NCBI GenBank assembly: GCA_023627715.1
Contig: JAMAHW010000023.1
Span: forward strand, 186,001-250,000
Direction: 5' to 3'
From: Periconia sp. R9002
Taxonomy: Eukaryota > Ascomycota > Dothideomycetes > Pleosporales > Periconiaceae
Length of the DNA: 64,000 nt
Shown here: one piece after another, positions 31,967 to 43,689 of the stretch
How the letters are laid out: every line of letters starts with the position of its first letter
How positions within the stretch are numbered: position 1 is the stretch's first letter
The notes under the pieces: generated by a model
Told to the model about the DNA's origin: nothing
Databases searched by the model: none
The model's input: the letters and a program-made list of their open reading frames with translations, nothing else
Position numbers and translations under genes: made by a program

Positions 31967-33993
31967 ATGGCGTCGGGCCGCGATGTTCGCGATATGTTAG
32001 GGCTGCCGATGGGCGCTGGCGCGGGGGAGCAACACACCAAGGCTACGAAGAAGGCGAAGACGGGAGGAGGTGTGAAGCGCATGCGTAAGTTTTCTTCCCT
32101 TTTCAGCATATTTTTTGGGAGGACTTCGCTAACAGGTCGTTACAGAGGGTGTTGCGCGCGAAGTTGCGGCACTCTATGGAGAAAGGCCACCGCCCGTCGC
32201 AGTCTACGAGGAGGAAAAAACATATCGCGCAAAGAGGCAAAACACAGGCCCAGCTAAGAAATGGTATGCAATCTGTGTTAAACCTGTGTTAAACAGTTCA
32301 AACGAAGGTAATGCTGATACAATGAGCGTTTAGGGTCCAGCAGCCTTTCGTAAACCAAGCACGCAGCGATGGCCTCGTACTGAAGCACTGGCGACGAAAA
32401 CACACACCCGCTCCTCCGGTACAAGACGGCGAAGACACAGCGATGGAAGACACAGATAATACGGGCCCTTATATTGAGAACTGTGCGGACTTTGTCAAAT
32501 ACAACATTTCGGTGGATCTTCCTACATTCTCGGACGAAGAGTACGATGCACATCTGCGAAGCAACGAATGGAGTCGCGAAGAGACGGACTATCTTTTTGA
32601 AGTGGTGAGAGACTACTCTTACCGTTGGGCAGTTGTTTGGGATCGCTACGATTTCCAGCCAGCAAACAATATGCCGTCTTCGCAAGAAGGGGAAGATAGT
32701 ATTGCTCTGGCTTCACTACCTTTCGCGCCGCCCAAACAGAGGAGTGTGGAGGATTTGAAGGCTCGATTCTACGATATTTCTGCGAAATTGATGAAGTTAC
32801 GGATACCGGAGATGCACATGGACGCCGATCAGTACAGCACCTATGAAATACTCTCCAAATTCGATCCGGTGTTGGAGCGGAATAGGAAAACGCTGGCCAC
32901 TGCGCTCATGAATCGCAGCATGGATGAGGTCAAGGAGGAAGAGTTTCTTCTTACCGAGCTCCAACGCATCAACATGGCCGCCAACCGTCTCGACGCCGAA
33001 CGCGAAGAGTTGCGCGCCCGCTTGGACGCTCCATCACCGAACACGCAAATCGCAGCCGGCCTCCAATCCTTCACTTCAAGTCAAGCTCTCGGGGCACTCT
33101 TCTCACAGCTGTTCCAGCAAGATCGCAGCAAGAAACGCGCTTCGGGCGCCGGCGGTAACAACCCAGCACGTCTCTCTCTCAACACCAACGACCTCGCGCA
33201 AACCCCCTCCTCCAACGTCCCGGGCTCCATCTCTGCGGCCAACCGTCGCCAGTCTATGGCCTTGCCCCAGTCCGCCGCCGCGCAAACCCCCGTCCGCACA
33301 CTTACCCCGCAACAAGAAGTCCGTTTCAACGTCTCCACCCACGACCGCCTTACGTCAGGCGTCACCTTCGGTTCCGACAAACTCCTCAAGATGCGCCAGG
33401 CCAAGAGCAACGTGCAGACGCAGAAGATCGCCGCGGCGCTACAGGAACTCCAAGTCCCGGATCTCATCCAAATACCAACGAGCCGCGTGGGCGAGGCATT
33501 CGAGGCGCTGATCGGCAAAGTCGGACGTCTCCTAGACGTCCGGAAAGTGAGGGAGAAGGAAGAAGGCGAGATCCGCGTCCTAGAAGCCATGAAGGAAGCC
33601 AAAGGCGGCAACCCCAACCCCAACAACAACGCCGACGACGACGATGAAGACGACAACACAGAAGAAAAACAATCCGCACCACCGCCAGACACAGCATCCG
33701 CAACGCCCGCCACGAAACGCGAAGAAATTCCAGACTCCAACGCAGGCTCCCCCATCCCCTCGGGAACCACGTCCCGCGACCCGGAAACCAACGGCGGCGA
33801 CGACGATGATGGAGATGGAGAGGGAGACGATGAAGATGCTGAGGGCGAGGAGGAGAGCAGGCAGCCTTCCGAGACTGTGAGTAGCAGCCGCGCGGGCACG
33901 ACGCCTGCTGCTGCACCGCAGGGACATAAGCGCAGCGCCAGCGTGCTGAGTCAGGCGAGTTTGGGGAGTGCGACCAAGAGGGCTAGGAAGTAG
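31967..33993 (+). CDS. SWC4: SWR1/NuA4 complex subunit Swc4 (DMAP1 family)
   Basis: Exons 31967-32084, 32146-32263 and 32334-33993 (61- and 70-base introns) give 631 residues. The start MASGRDVRDMLGLP and the block GVAREVAALYGERPPPVAV are the conserved Swc4/DMAP1 N-terminus. The SANT/Myb-like domain follows (LPTFSDEEYDAHLRSNEW SREETDYLFEVVRDYSYRW), then a coiled coil (MDEVKEEEFLLTELQRI), the DMAP1-type region, and a long acidic, Pro/Ser-rich disordered tail. Swc4 sits in both the SWR1 remodeller, which deposits H2A.Z, and the NuA4 acetyltransferase. The second intron holds a back-to-back direct repeat of TGTGTTAAAC. The C-terminal acidic tail (about 80 residues) is longer than in yeast, as is common in filamentous fungi. 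Confidence 0.92.
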
Positions 33994-35051
33994 GGAATTC
34001 AAAAGGGAATCTTCTTTTTTTAACCAACTGTTGCGAGGTTGTTGGGTTGAGTTTGTTTTGGATGCATAGCGATATCGGCGTAGGGGTTTTTCTTTTTCTA
34101 TTCTTCGACGAAGATTCGAAGGAGAAGAAGGAGAAAGTTGTTCATCTGTCTATCTACCTACCTAGCCTGTGTGTGTCTTGTTTGTCCCGAGCCAATGGAC
34201 ATGGAATTGTGCACATATATTATCTGACAACCCTGATCTTTTCGCTGTTGTATTTATGTTGTGTTGTGAGAACGAAACTGAAGAGAAGTGCTATGTAAAC
34301 TTGTTTGCTCCTCATCTATGCAACGGGACAAGATTGAAGTATGTTGTTCAATGGTATGTCTTGTGGTGATGGTCATGATGGAGAACAAACTCGAAATCGG
34401 TCTCACTTACGTAGGAGGAGAGATTGGGTAGGTAAGTATGTACCTAATCAAAGGCGCAGGTCTTGACAGTAGGTAGTTTAACTGGTGGTTGATACATACC
34501 TGAAAACGCGAAACTAATCAATCTCCAAATGAGATACTATCTCGGCTAGTGAGTGTTGAGAGGGTGATTATGTGCCGTGACTAGCATGGCTACATCAAAT
34601 CTTTTTTTTTGTTACTGTTAACGTTGTAGGGTTTTTGGAGAAACAGGACATACATAGCACTTCGAAGTATTACTCGGCGTCTGTCTGATTAGACCAATAG
34701 TTTTACATCTTTTTTGGTATATACGGAAGCTTGTTCTACGTATGTACATACATACATACTCAGTCGTTTATTTGCATGTATTAGCATTTGTTCGGACGCT
34801 GCGTCAAAAGTTCGAGGTGTTTGCGGACAAACGCATGTATAATTAGGAGAATCAGTGTAAGAGGTTATGGTCACATGAAGATTTATCTCTCTTTTGTTGT
34901 TTTGCAGGTCACAGAGAACAAGTGGAATGTTTAGATCATGCACGAGATTTATGGGTTGGGGGCGTCATGGAGCAGTGAAAAAGTGATCAAAGTCTGATTT
35001 CTTAGTCTAATTGAAGATGGGTAAAGTTAGAAGAGAAAAGTGTCATTCCAT
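33994..35051. other. Convergent 3' region between SWC4 and asparagine synthetase
   Basis: Shared 3' flanks of two convergent genes. AT-rich, with a GTAC/ATAC-rich run near 34741-34760. Nothing else recognised. Confidence 0.5.
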
Positions 35052-37226
35052 TTACTGCTTCTCGTCGTAATTTTGGTTGTGGATTTTGATGGCACTGTTG
35101 AGAAACATTAGCATGATTTACTCGACAAAGTAAATAAAGTTCGGAATGAACATACCGTCCCGAAGGATCCGTCTGCTTGCTCCACGTCGGCGTCCAGCGC
35201 ATAACCGTCTTCGCCGTGTGTGGCGGGAAGTGCTCATCGAACATGCACCGGTACCAGTACGCCTCCTTGGAATCTGGGATGTCATCGCCCCACTCCGGCT
35301 TGGGGTTCTTCATCATTTCGTCCGTGACTTCTACCTCGGCGCGGTCCTTGAGCGCGTCGATCCAGCCGTAGCCGACGCCATCCGAGAACTGCTCCTTCTG
35401 GCGCCACAGGATCTTGTCCGGGAGATAGGGCTTGACGTCCGGCTCGTCGGAGGTGTCGAATGCTTTGCGGAGAATGTACTTTTCAATTCGGTCCTTTGTG
35501 ATGAGTTTTTCGGCGGGGTCAATGTTCATGGCGGTGTTGAGGAAGTTCTTGTCGAGGAAGGGAACGCGAGCCTCGAGACCCCAGGCGGAGGTGGACTTGT
35601 TGGCACGCAGGCAGTCGGCGAGGTGCAGGTTTTCGACCCGTCGAATAGTTTCTAGGTGGAGGGCTTCTTTGCTGGGCGCAGCGTGGAAGTAGAGGTAGCC
35701 GCCAAAGATCTCGTCGCTACCTTCGCCTGAGAGGACCATTTTGATGCCCATGGCTTTGATCTTGCGGCTCAGGAGAAACATGGGGGTCGAGGCGCGGATC
35801 GTAGTCACATCGTAGGACTCGAGGTGATAAATCACATCGGAGAGAGCGTTGAGGCCGTCCTCGATCGTGAAAGTAAGTGTGTGGTGGCGTGTCCCTAGGA
35901 AGTCTGCTACTTCCTTTGCGGCGGCGGAGTCGGGGGCGTCAGGGAGGCCGATGGAGAAGGAGTGCAGTTGAGGGAGCATCTGGATTGTCGAAAGTTCGTT
36001 GTCGTCGTCGATACCGACAAGTTGCTCGCTGTCGCCATTAACGCTGCCGGCTTCCGCTTGCTTCCTCGCTATCTCGTTGAGGCGAAGCGTCTCGCGTTGT
36101 GCGATGGAGGCCACGAGACTTGAGTCGAGACCACCAGATAACAGCACACCGTAGGGCACTTCAGCCATCAGCCTCTTCCGCACGGACTTCTCCAGTGTTT
36201 CCCGCAGCTCCTTATAGTCAACTGGCTTTGTGGGGATGTTGGAAGGCTCTACAAGCCACTTAGGGTCATAGTACCGCGTCAGTTTGTCGGTCTTGGAGTC
36301 GTAGACGTGACCTGGCGGGAAGGAAATGATATCGTCGCAGACGGGATGTAGACATTTCAGCTCAGAGGCAAAGTAGACGGCGCCGGGCGTCTGACTTGAT
36401 CGTCCGAGGTAGAAAGTGGTGATACCGATGGGGTCTCGTGCGGCGATGACTCGGTCTTGTACTTTGTCGTGGAGCACCCACGAGAACATGCCATCCAAGT
36501 GTCGTGGCGTATCGATGTCATGCTCGAGATACTACCGTTCCGGTATGTTAGCTCCGCTGGCCAATTCAAGTTTGGCCAGGCTGCACGTACCAGAGGAATG
36601 ATAACCTCGCAGTCAGAGTGTGTCTTGAAGTTGTACGGCTTCTTGAGTGACTTGCGCAGAATGCGGTGGTTATAAATCTCGCCATTGACGGCCAAAGAAA
36701 CAGTTTGCTCGTCATTGACCAGCGGCTGTGCGCCAGAATCTACGTCTTGTAAGTCCTCAACTGCCGGCGAATAGTGTCGTGTGATCGCATACCGACGCCG
36801 ACGATGCTAAGACGCTCGTGAACGAGAACTAATCACCATTGTTAGCCCAAAAAACCTCGACCCAGCCGTTTCCGCGGACCTACTCGTATCGTTTGCAATA
36901 TGGTTGCCACCTGCACCATGTCAGTATTGCCTCGCGTGGGCAGGAAACGCGGCTGCTATCTTACTCCAATCGGGGCCCCGATGTCGGACGCTGTGGCATG
37001 AAGTCAGTGCATGCCATTGGCGCTTCAGAATTTGGAAGGGAAAGGACTTACGCCTTGCCCATCTTCAGGGCCGTCGGTTTGAACTTTTGCACATCGGGGT
37101 GCCTTTGAAAAAGTCAGAAATTGGCCTCTCCCTTCAAGCAACGACGTGGGGTTGAGGGGCGAATGTGGACGAATTGCGCATGCATTGTTGGAGAACATAC
37201 TTGTAACAGGCGAAAATTCCGCACAT
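35052..37226 (-). CDS. ASN1: Asparagine synthetase (glutamine-hydrolysing)
   Basis: Eight exons on the minus strand: 37226-37201, 37102-37052, 36990-36965, 36910-36884, 36828-36793, 36739-36591, 36531-35156 and 35094-35052. All seven junctions keep frame and yield 577 residues, the normal length for the eukaryotic enzyme. The N-terminus [13 protein letters not shown] exposes Cys2, the glutaminase nucleophile; [10 protein letters not shown] and [11 protein letters not shown] are the other glutaminase motifs. The synthetase domain has [16 protein letters not shown], the ATP-pyrophosphatase loop, and [13 protein letters not shown]. It makes Asn from Asp, Gln and ATP in the cytosol. The cluster of five tiny exons at the 5' end, some only 26-51 bases, is notable. 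The last exon encodes only [16 protein letters not shown] sequence after AlaIle. Confidence 0.95.
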
Positions 37227-38075
37227 GATTGCAATTGGACGGTAGGGAGGAAGAAGTACGAAGAGCAAATGAGTGGAAGAGGCGAGGGAAGAAGTGTTTT
37301 ATAGAGTGACGAATTTCCGCGATAACAATTATGACTGTTACGTCCCAAAGAAGTCGGTCGCGTAGCGCCGCCGGAGGCGTCTCGGCCGCTCATATCTGCC
37401 CCACCAGCGTGTGTGCCAAGTGACATGAATGCTACATAGTACAGTCAGAGACAGCAAAATACGCGTTTATGCGTATCGTATAGGGCAAAAACTCTTCCCT
37501 TGCATTGAACCGACCACAACCTTCAAAGGTTGGTGTTGACACGCACGTGGTGACCCGGGCCCTACATCATTCTATGTCCTGCAAACGGCCACATGCATGT
37601 TCACGTTCCCCCACACTCCCATGTAGATCCACTCCGCCGGTGCGGTGCCCCATACCATTACGGAAGCAATTGAATCATTCGCGTGCTTGCAAAAAACAAA
37701 TCGTATTCAGGGGCTTGCTTGTTGGTACAGGGTAGTAACGCCTTTGCTGTGAACTGGAACCTATTACTAGACTAAAACCCCACCCTCCATCTCCCATCTG
37801 CATCTCACAGCCTGTTTGCTGTGTACATGTACCCTCCAAATAACCGCACCTTCAGCGTAAAATGCCTGCCCACCCTGCATGTGATTTCGATTATCACAAT
37901 TGGTGAATCACACTCAAGAAAGGAAATTTCTGGCCGCTGAATGCTCCTCTGACGTTGCCGTGCGCCTGCTTCGCTCCTCAAAAAAATCGCCACTTTTCAC
38001 CCGGCACTCCAGCATGGTCGCGGGTTTTCAACCTTGTTTGCATCGCTTTGACGTGTTAACAGCTCAAAAACGGCC
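37227..38075. other. Promoter region of asparagine synthetase
   Basis: Upstream of the ASN gene and downstream of the VAP gene. I looked for the Gcn4/CPC1 site TGACTCA and found no exact copy. No gene is seen. Confidence 0.45.
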
Positions 38076-39240
38076 TTAGAAGAGCAGATAGGCGATGAGG
38101 AAGCTGACTAAGCAGAGCACAGCAGTAATCTGAACAGACACACCACCGGCAGGTGCTTGCTGCGTACCCAGGGCCGACTGCACCTGCTCTTTGGCTGACT
38201 TGGAAGAATCGGGCTTTCGCTGGCGCAATCCGCTCTCGACTTGCTGCTTGAGCTGGACGATCTGAGCTTTGGCTTCGGCAAGCTGCGCCTGAACATCGGC
38301 TGAGGACGTGGGGATCGCATTCGATACTGCGGCGGCGGCAGCACCAACGCTCGACGTAACACCAGATGTAGCGGGGTTGTATGCGGACTCGCGCGCTTCG
38401 CCAAGGTTCTTGCTGCCAGCTGGACGGGATTCCGGGCGTGAAACGGATCCAACTGGGGTCTCGGTAGAACCACGCTGGGGGGTAACTGCTTCAGCCGCGG
38501 GCGGCGACGAAATGATGGAGTCGTCGTAATTTACGCCATTGGTCTTCGCTGGCGTTGAAAGGCCATCGGCGTCGGCGGGAAGGAAAATGACCCGAATCTT
38601 CCTCTCTTGGATAGACGACTTGGAGGTTTGTTCTATGTTGGACCACTAACCCTCAAATTAGTTTATGCAGTAGGAAATGATCTGAGTATCCCACGTACCA
38701 ACTGGCCGACATTGGTAAACTCTTTGTCTGCGGTTACGAGGACGGATTGAACGAGGAACTTGTCGCGGCATTTGGCATCTGGTGGGGGATCCTCTTTCAT
38801 GGCCTGGAGGAGAACTGTAGGTTTTATGTAAGCCGGTGTTTTCTGTAGAGAAAGATTATACATACTCTGAACTTCGACGGTTTGTCCTGGGTCAATGCGA
38901 CCAGAGTTGGGTCTCACGCAGTACCTATTTCATTCAATATCAGCGAGAGTGGGGTACTGAATGGGATATAATCGGCGCGTACTGTTTTGGGGCGGTGGTT
39001 TTCACCTACGGCAGTCAGCCATTCTTGTCCCTTGACAAAAAACAAATATCAACGCGTATCGGGAGCTGCTTACCTTGAAAGCCACGGGGTCAGAGTGGGG
39101 ATTGCGGAGGCGGAGGTTCTGTGTGACCTCCTGCTGAAATGGACCTGGCTCATCTTAATATTTCTATGCTCGTAGTTCGCGAATTTGTGTCACTACTGAC
39201 GCTTGAAGCCAAGCTCGGCTGGCTCGAGGACGACAGACAT
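38076..39240 (-). CDS. SCS2: VAP/Scs2-type ER membrane protein (MSP domain)
   Basis: Six exons on the minus strand: 39240-39201, 39144-39074, 39005-38983, 38924-38866, 38814-38699 and 38645-38076. Phases match throughout, giving 292 residues. The MSP (major sperm protein) domain covers residues 1 to about 125: VLEPAELGFK at the start, [37 protein letters not shown] in the FFAT-binding core, and DKFLVQSV. A Ser/Pro/Thr linker, a coiled coil (AEAKAQIVQLKQQVESGL) and a single C-terminal membrane helix ending FLIAYLLF follow, typical of tail-anchored VAPs. VAPs tether the ER to other membranes and bind FFAT-motif lipid transfer proteins. The fourth exon gives the typical YCVRPN sequence, confirming the joins. 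Confidence 0.93.
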
Positions 39241-39881
39241 GGCGGCGGGGGCGCAGGTGTGAGAGTGAGGAGGTGAGGTTGGTAATCAGACGACGGGAGG
39301 TCAGAGAGCACGGTCAAACGCGCATACGACACGGCGGAGACGGGCGGCGGAGCAAGGTGGACGGCAGTAGATTTTTGATAAGAAAAGAGATACCGGTGGA
39401 GGGTGTCGTTTTAGGGATGCGGGTTGAAAGTGTGGTTATGTGCGTGGACAAGACAGGGCGAGTGAGAGGTAGGTAGATGATGCGCGCCAGGCCAGGTTTC
39501 TCGCTAGACGATATGACGGGATTGAGGGCAATCGTTGTTAGTGGACCGAACGACCACTGACATCAACGGACCCGATTAGCCCGATTGGGCCATCACGGTC
39601 ACACCTACCAAACACTTCCATTCACTTCTCTCCGTTAAACAATCGAACCCAAGCTCCGCTGACCGAGACTCGGCACCAAAAAATCCATTATTACCCCGGA
39701 TTTATATCTGCCTTTTCCCTCCGAATCCTTCCAGTCTCTCTCACCTCATTCACCGGTTGAGCCCCGCTACTGCCTGGACACCCCTCACCAAACAGCTACA
39801 TAAGGACAGCTCCGCCCTGCCTCAACTACCTTGACCACTCATACCACCTGTTCGAATCCACTTCTTCACCTACACACCATC
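39241..39881. other. Divergent promoter between the VAP gene and the UBX-protein gene
   Basis: About 640 bases shared by two divergent genes. The half nearest the UBX gene is C/T-rich. No additional gene is seen. Confidence 0.5.
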
Positions 39882-40817
39882 ATGCCCTCCGATCTCGAGC
39901 AGCTGCTCGACATGGGCTTCGACAGCGAGCGTGCAACCCTCGCTTCAAAAGCCACTGGCAGCCTCCAAGACGCCATCGACTGGCTAGAAAAGAACCAAGA
40001 GACACCCCTCGACGATTTAAAAGCTGCCGCACAGTCGTCGTCGTCGACGTCGGACGAGCCGCCCGAGTTAAAGCCCGGCGAGGTCGCCCAGTCGCTCGTG
40101 TGCAATGACTGCGGCAAGAAGTTCCGTGGACAGACTCAGGCCGAGTGGCACGCCTCCAAGACGGAACACATCAACTTCTCCGAGTCGACCGAGGAGCTCA
40201 AGCCGCTGACGGAAGAGGAGAAGAAGCAGCGGCTCGAGGAGCTCAAGCAGCGATTAGCGGCAAAGCGGGCGGCCCAGGCAGAGCAGGACAAGGAGGACCG
40301 CAAGAAGAACGAGAAGATACGAATGAAGTCTACCAAAGAGACACAGGAAGCCAAAGAGGAGCTGCGGAAGAAGGAACAGCTCAAGGAAATGCAGGCCAAG
40401 AAACGAGAGAAGTTAGAGGAGGCCGAGGCGAGGAAACGTGTGCTCGCGAAGCTCGAGGCGGACAAGCAGGAACGAAAGAGGAAAGCAGAAGCCGAGAAGG
40501 CTGCGAGGGCAGGCCAGGCACCGCCACCACCCGTTGCGGAACCCTCTGGTCCTACGTCTTCGGGCCCGACGACGTCGAAACCTACGTCGGCGTATACGGA
40601 GGCGAGGCTGGCGCTGCAGACTCCCACTGGTCGTGTCATGAAAACGTTCCCGGTGGAGACCACGTTGTTTGAGGTCGCGCATGCCTTGGAGCAGGATGGT
40701 CTTCAGGTCAACTCTTTCACGCAGAATTTCCCGAAGAAGATCTATGACAAGACTGACTTTGGACTCACGTTGAAGGAGGCGGGCATGGTGCCCAGCTCTG
40801 CACTGATTGTCAAATAG
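39882..40817 (+). CDS. UBA-UBX domain protein with a C2H2 zinc finger
   Basis: Single exon, 311 residues. Residues 1-40 are a UBA domain (LEQLLDMGFDSERATLAS..DAIDWL), which binds ubiquitin. Residues 74-96 form a C2H2 finger (CNDCGKKF..WHASKTEH). A long charged coiled coil spans about 105-220 (EEEKKQRLEELKQRLAAKR). Residues about 238-311 are a UBX domain (ALQTPTGRVMKTFPVETTLFEV..YDKTDFGLTLKEAGMVPSSAL), which docks on Cdc48/p97. The arrangement matches the human UBXN1/SAKS1 type and suggests an adaptor that brings ubiquitinated clients to Cdc48. The start at 39882 (MPSDLEQ) sits directly before the UBA domain; an in-frame ATG upstream at 39831 would add 17 unconserved residues. Confidence 0.9.
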   Translation: MPSDLEQLLDMGFDSERATLASKATGSLQDAIDWLEKNQETPLDDLKAAAQSSSSTSDEPPELKPGEVAQSLVCNDCGKKFRGQTQAEWHASKTEHINFSESTEELKPLTEEEKKQRLEELKQRLAAKRAAQAEQDKEDRKKNEKIRMKSTKETQEAKEELRKKEQLKEMQAKKREKLEEAEARKRVLAKLEADKQERKRKAEAEKAARAGQAPPPPVAEPSGPTSSGPTTSKPTSAYTEARLALQTPTGRVMKTFPVETTLFEVAHALEQDGLQVNSFTQNFPKKIYDKTDFGLTLKEAGMVPSSALIVK

Positions 40818-41112
40818 GAGAATATCAGGGCACTTATGCGCTCAGGGAGCAGCTATATGATGGTTCATGAACCAATTTGGAAAAGCATCTCAACTTTATG
40901 AGGTATCTGGCGTCTTATTAGAATGATTGATCATGCCTCTTTGCCAACTTCCGCTGTCAAACATTGAACCGCTGGACTACAACCATATTAGACCCCAGAT
41001 ACAGAGTTGTTTGTTACCTAGACACCACGTGTAGTGGCATATTGAGACATTAATTATGTATTGTCACTACCGTAGTTGTATTTCACTAGGTTTATACGCG
41101 AGATATAGTCAT
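40818..41112. other. Short convergent spacer between UBX and RecQ genes
   Basis: 295 bases of shared 3' flank; nothing recognised. Confidence 0.4.
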
Positions 41113-42725
41113 TCACTCATACTCATCAACCTCATACCTCCCCATCTGCCTCTGCGTGCTAACCCACTCTTCACTCGCCAGACCCTTCTCCTTCCTCCTC
41201 ACCAGCGCAGCCGCATCTTTACACCAATCACATGCGAAGTCACACGGCGTCTCGCCCTCATCCGCAAAGTACTTCGCAATGAGCTTATGCCTACACGTGT
41301 CGGTGCTCTCGCAGTACTCAATCAAGACCTGAAAACTTCTAGCTCGATTGTGTAGCTGTTGCTGCTGCATCTTAACTCCCGCACCCTTCTGCGGCTGCCG
41401 CGCCTGATCCCTGGCTAACATGGAAGCAGCACGATCGCGATCCTCGCGGCCATAGTACAAGATGCACCGCGATGCTTTCCCGTCTCGGCCTGCGCGCCCA
41501 GCTTCTTGGTAAAAGCCTTCGAAGGATTTGGGGATCTGCCAATGCACGACGAAGCGCACGTTTTCCTTGTCGATGCCCATACCAAAGGCCGTCGTTGCGA
41601 CGATGATGTCGTAGCCGGGACGATTGTCGACCCATCCGGCGAGCGCGTCGGCACGGTCAGCGTGGGGGAGGCCTGCGTGGTACGGTTTCGCACCAATGCC
41701 GTCTGCGCAGAGTCGGTGGGCGAGGGACTCGCAGTCTTTGCGGAAGAGCGTGTAGATGATGCCTGGGACATTATCGGCGCGTTGGTTCTGCGTTGCTAGC
41801 TGTGTAGCGCGTTCTGGGTTGTCGGCACGGCGGGCGTGCGTCGCTTTGATGAAGTGAAGGAAGTCTACGTAGTGGTCTTCCTCGTCGCTCTTGAAGCGGA
41901 TTTCGTAGTGGAGGTTCGGGCGGCTGGTGGTCATGCGGAACATTTTCAGCTTGGCGGGGTCGAGATTGAGCGTTTGGATAATGTCATCGCGCACGCGCGC
42001 TGTTGCGGTCGCCGTGAGGCATATCACGGGGATGTTTGGGAATTCGTCTTTGAAGAAGCGGAGCTGTTGGAAGGAGGGTCTGAAGTCGTGGCCCCATTCA
42101 CTTACGCAATGTGCTTCATCAATGGCGATGCGAGCGAGTTCTCGCTGTGAGTGCACGATGCGAAGGAGCTTGCGGAAAGAATCTAGCTGGCAGTACTCTG
42201 GGGTTACGTAGAGGAGGCGCGTGAGAGGATGTCCGCATTGTAGGTCTTCCATGATTCGCCTTTTATTGGTAGCTGTTGTGGTGCTGTTGATTGTTTCAAC
42301 TCTGATGTTTGCTTTCCGCATGGATGCAACTTGATTGTTCTGTACAATTGTCAGTTTGTGTTTGTAGTACGGGGCAATCGACCGACCATCAATGCTAAAA
42401 GCGGAGACACCACAATCGTGACTTGAGATGATGATCAGTCTGGAGAAAAGTGGCGGAGAGTTCTGGGTTCACATACTTCCAAAATCGACGATGGCGGGTA
42501 GTTGATAGCACAAGCTTTTTCCAAACGAAGTGGCAGCTTGCAGAAACACATCCTCCCCTTCCAAAGTGGCCGTTATAACTTCTCGTTGGGTAGGCCTATG
42601 TAAATTTTCAGCAAAGACTATTCATCAGGTAAAACCACAGAGGCTAATTACCTGAATGACCGCTTCCCGAAAACCCGGCGAAGGGTAAAGTCGATATCAT
42701 AGTGAGCAGCCTTTCTTTTCGGCAT
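41113..42725 (-). CDS. Compact RecQ-family DNA helicase
   Basis: Exons 42725-42652, 42595-42477, 42421-42387 and 42339-41113 on the minus strand (56-, 55- and 47-base introns, in phase) give 484 residues. Motifs: RPTQREVI (motif 0), AATSFGKSLCYQLP (Walker A, Lys51), AIDEAHCVSEWGHDFRP (DEAH box plus the RecQ aromatic loop), CLTATAT, IIVATTAFGMGIDKENVRFVVHW and QEAGRAGRDGKASRCILYY. A cysteine cluster (about residues 418-449, with CDFACDWC) is the RecQ zinc module. No winged helix or HRDC domain follows: the protein ends about 35 residues after the last cysteine. By family it unwinds DNA 3'-5' and acts in repair and recombination. It resembles short RecQ5-like or RecQ1-like proteins more than Sgs1/BLM, which is much longer. 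Confidence 0.9.
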
Positions 42726-43689
42726 TTTCCCTAGGCGGAGATGCGTGCTGCGAGGGTCATGAAGAGGTGAAAGTTGACACGAAGAAATATCACCGCTCGG
42801 GCAAAACAACTATGAGAGATGGCGTCGCGTCCTGTTTGCGCATCGTCGTTACTGCGTTCGGACAAAGTACAGTTGCCAGGTTGAGGTTGCCAGATGGAAA
42901 GTACGCGTTGGCGCACGAAAGATGTAGACGGGTGAGCACGTGATGAGATCGCCACCAATCAAATCGGGACTACGAACTAGAGAGTTTTTTTGTACGTGAG
43001 ATATTCACCCTACAATTTTCCATCAACTTCAATGAGAATCCAATTGAAAACAATCTCCACGTTGAGGGGGTTGGTCCACCTTGATGCTTTATTGTAATAA
43101 TCTGAAATGAAGATAGATAGATTGCAATTGCCAAACTGTTTCTTGCATCAACTCTTCACCTATAATAATTCAGTCATCGAATTCGACATAGCTGACGCCA
43201 GTATACATGCTAGTGGTATGTGCATCACATTTACAATGACAGCCAACGAGAAATGATGTGGTCAGCAATAATCAGCATATCCATAAACGCATATTGCGAA
43301 CCAGTGATAACGAAGTGTTACAAATGAATCGAAGATAAGTGTCGCTGACGACCAGGCCGAAGTGGTGTACTGTCATCGGATGCGCACGGATGAGCTAAGA
43401 TTAAAGGGGACAGTAAGGGTGATACAATACAGGTATTCAAGGAGCTAGAGGCGGCGATAGCAACGCTGATAGGGCAGAAAAGCTGGTATCCGATACGACT
43501 CACGTAAGCAGTTGCAATGGGCTCTCGGCGCGATATACTTCGCCTACACTACATACCGTGGCATTGCACCTCACGTCGGCCTGACATACAGCTCAATAGC
43601 TTGCCTATACAGGAAAAAATTGCCATTCGACGCGTCATTGTACCCTTGTAATACAAGTCCGTATACATATCCCGGTCATTGGAAACCAA
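42726..43689. other. Divergent promoter between RecQ and the HTH-protein gene
   Basis: Nearly 1 kb with no supported gene, only unspectacular promoter-like sequence. Confidence 0.45.

Noticed and set aside
33081..33899. 272-codon frame antisense to SWC4
   Set aside because: Mirror of acidic and Ser/Pro coding sequence; the sense frame has clear SWC4 features.
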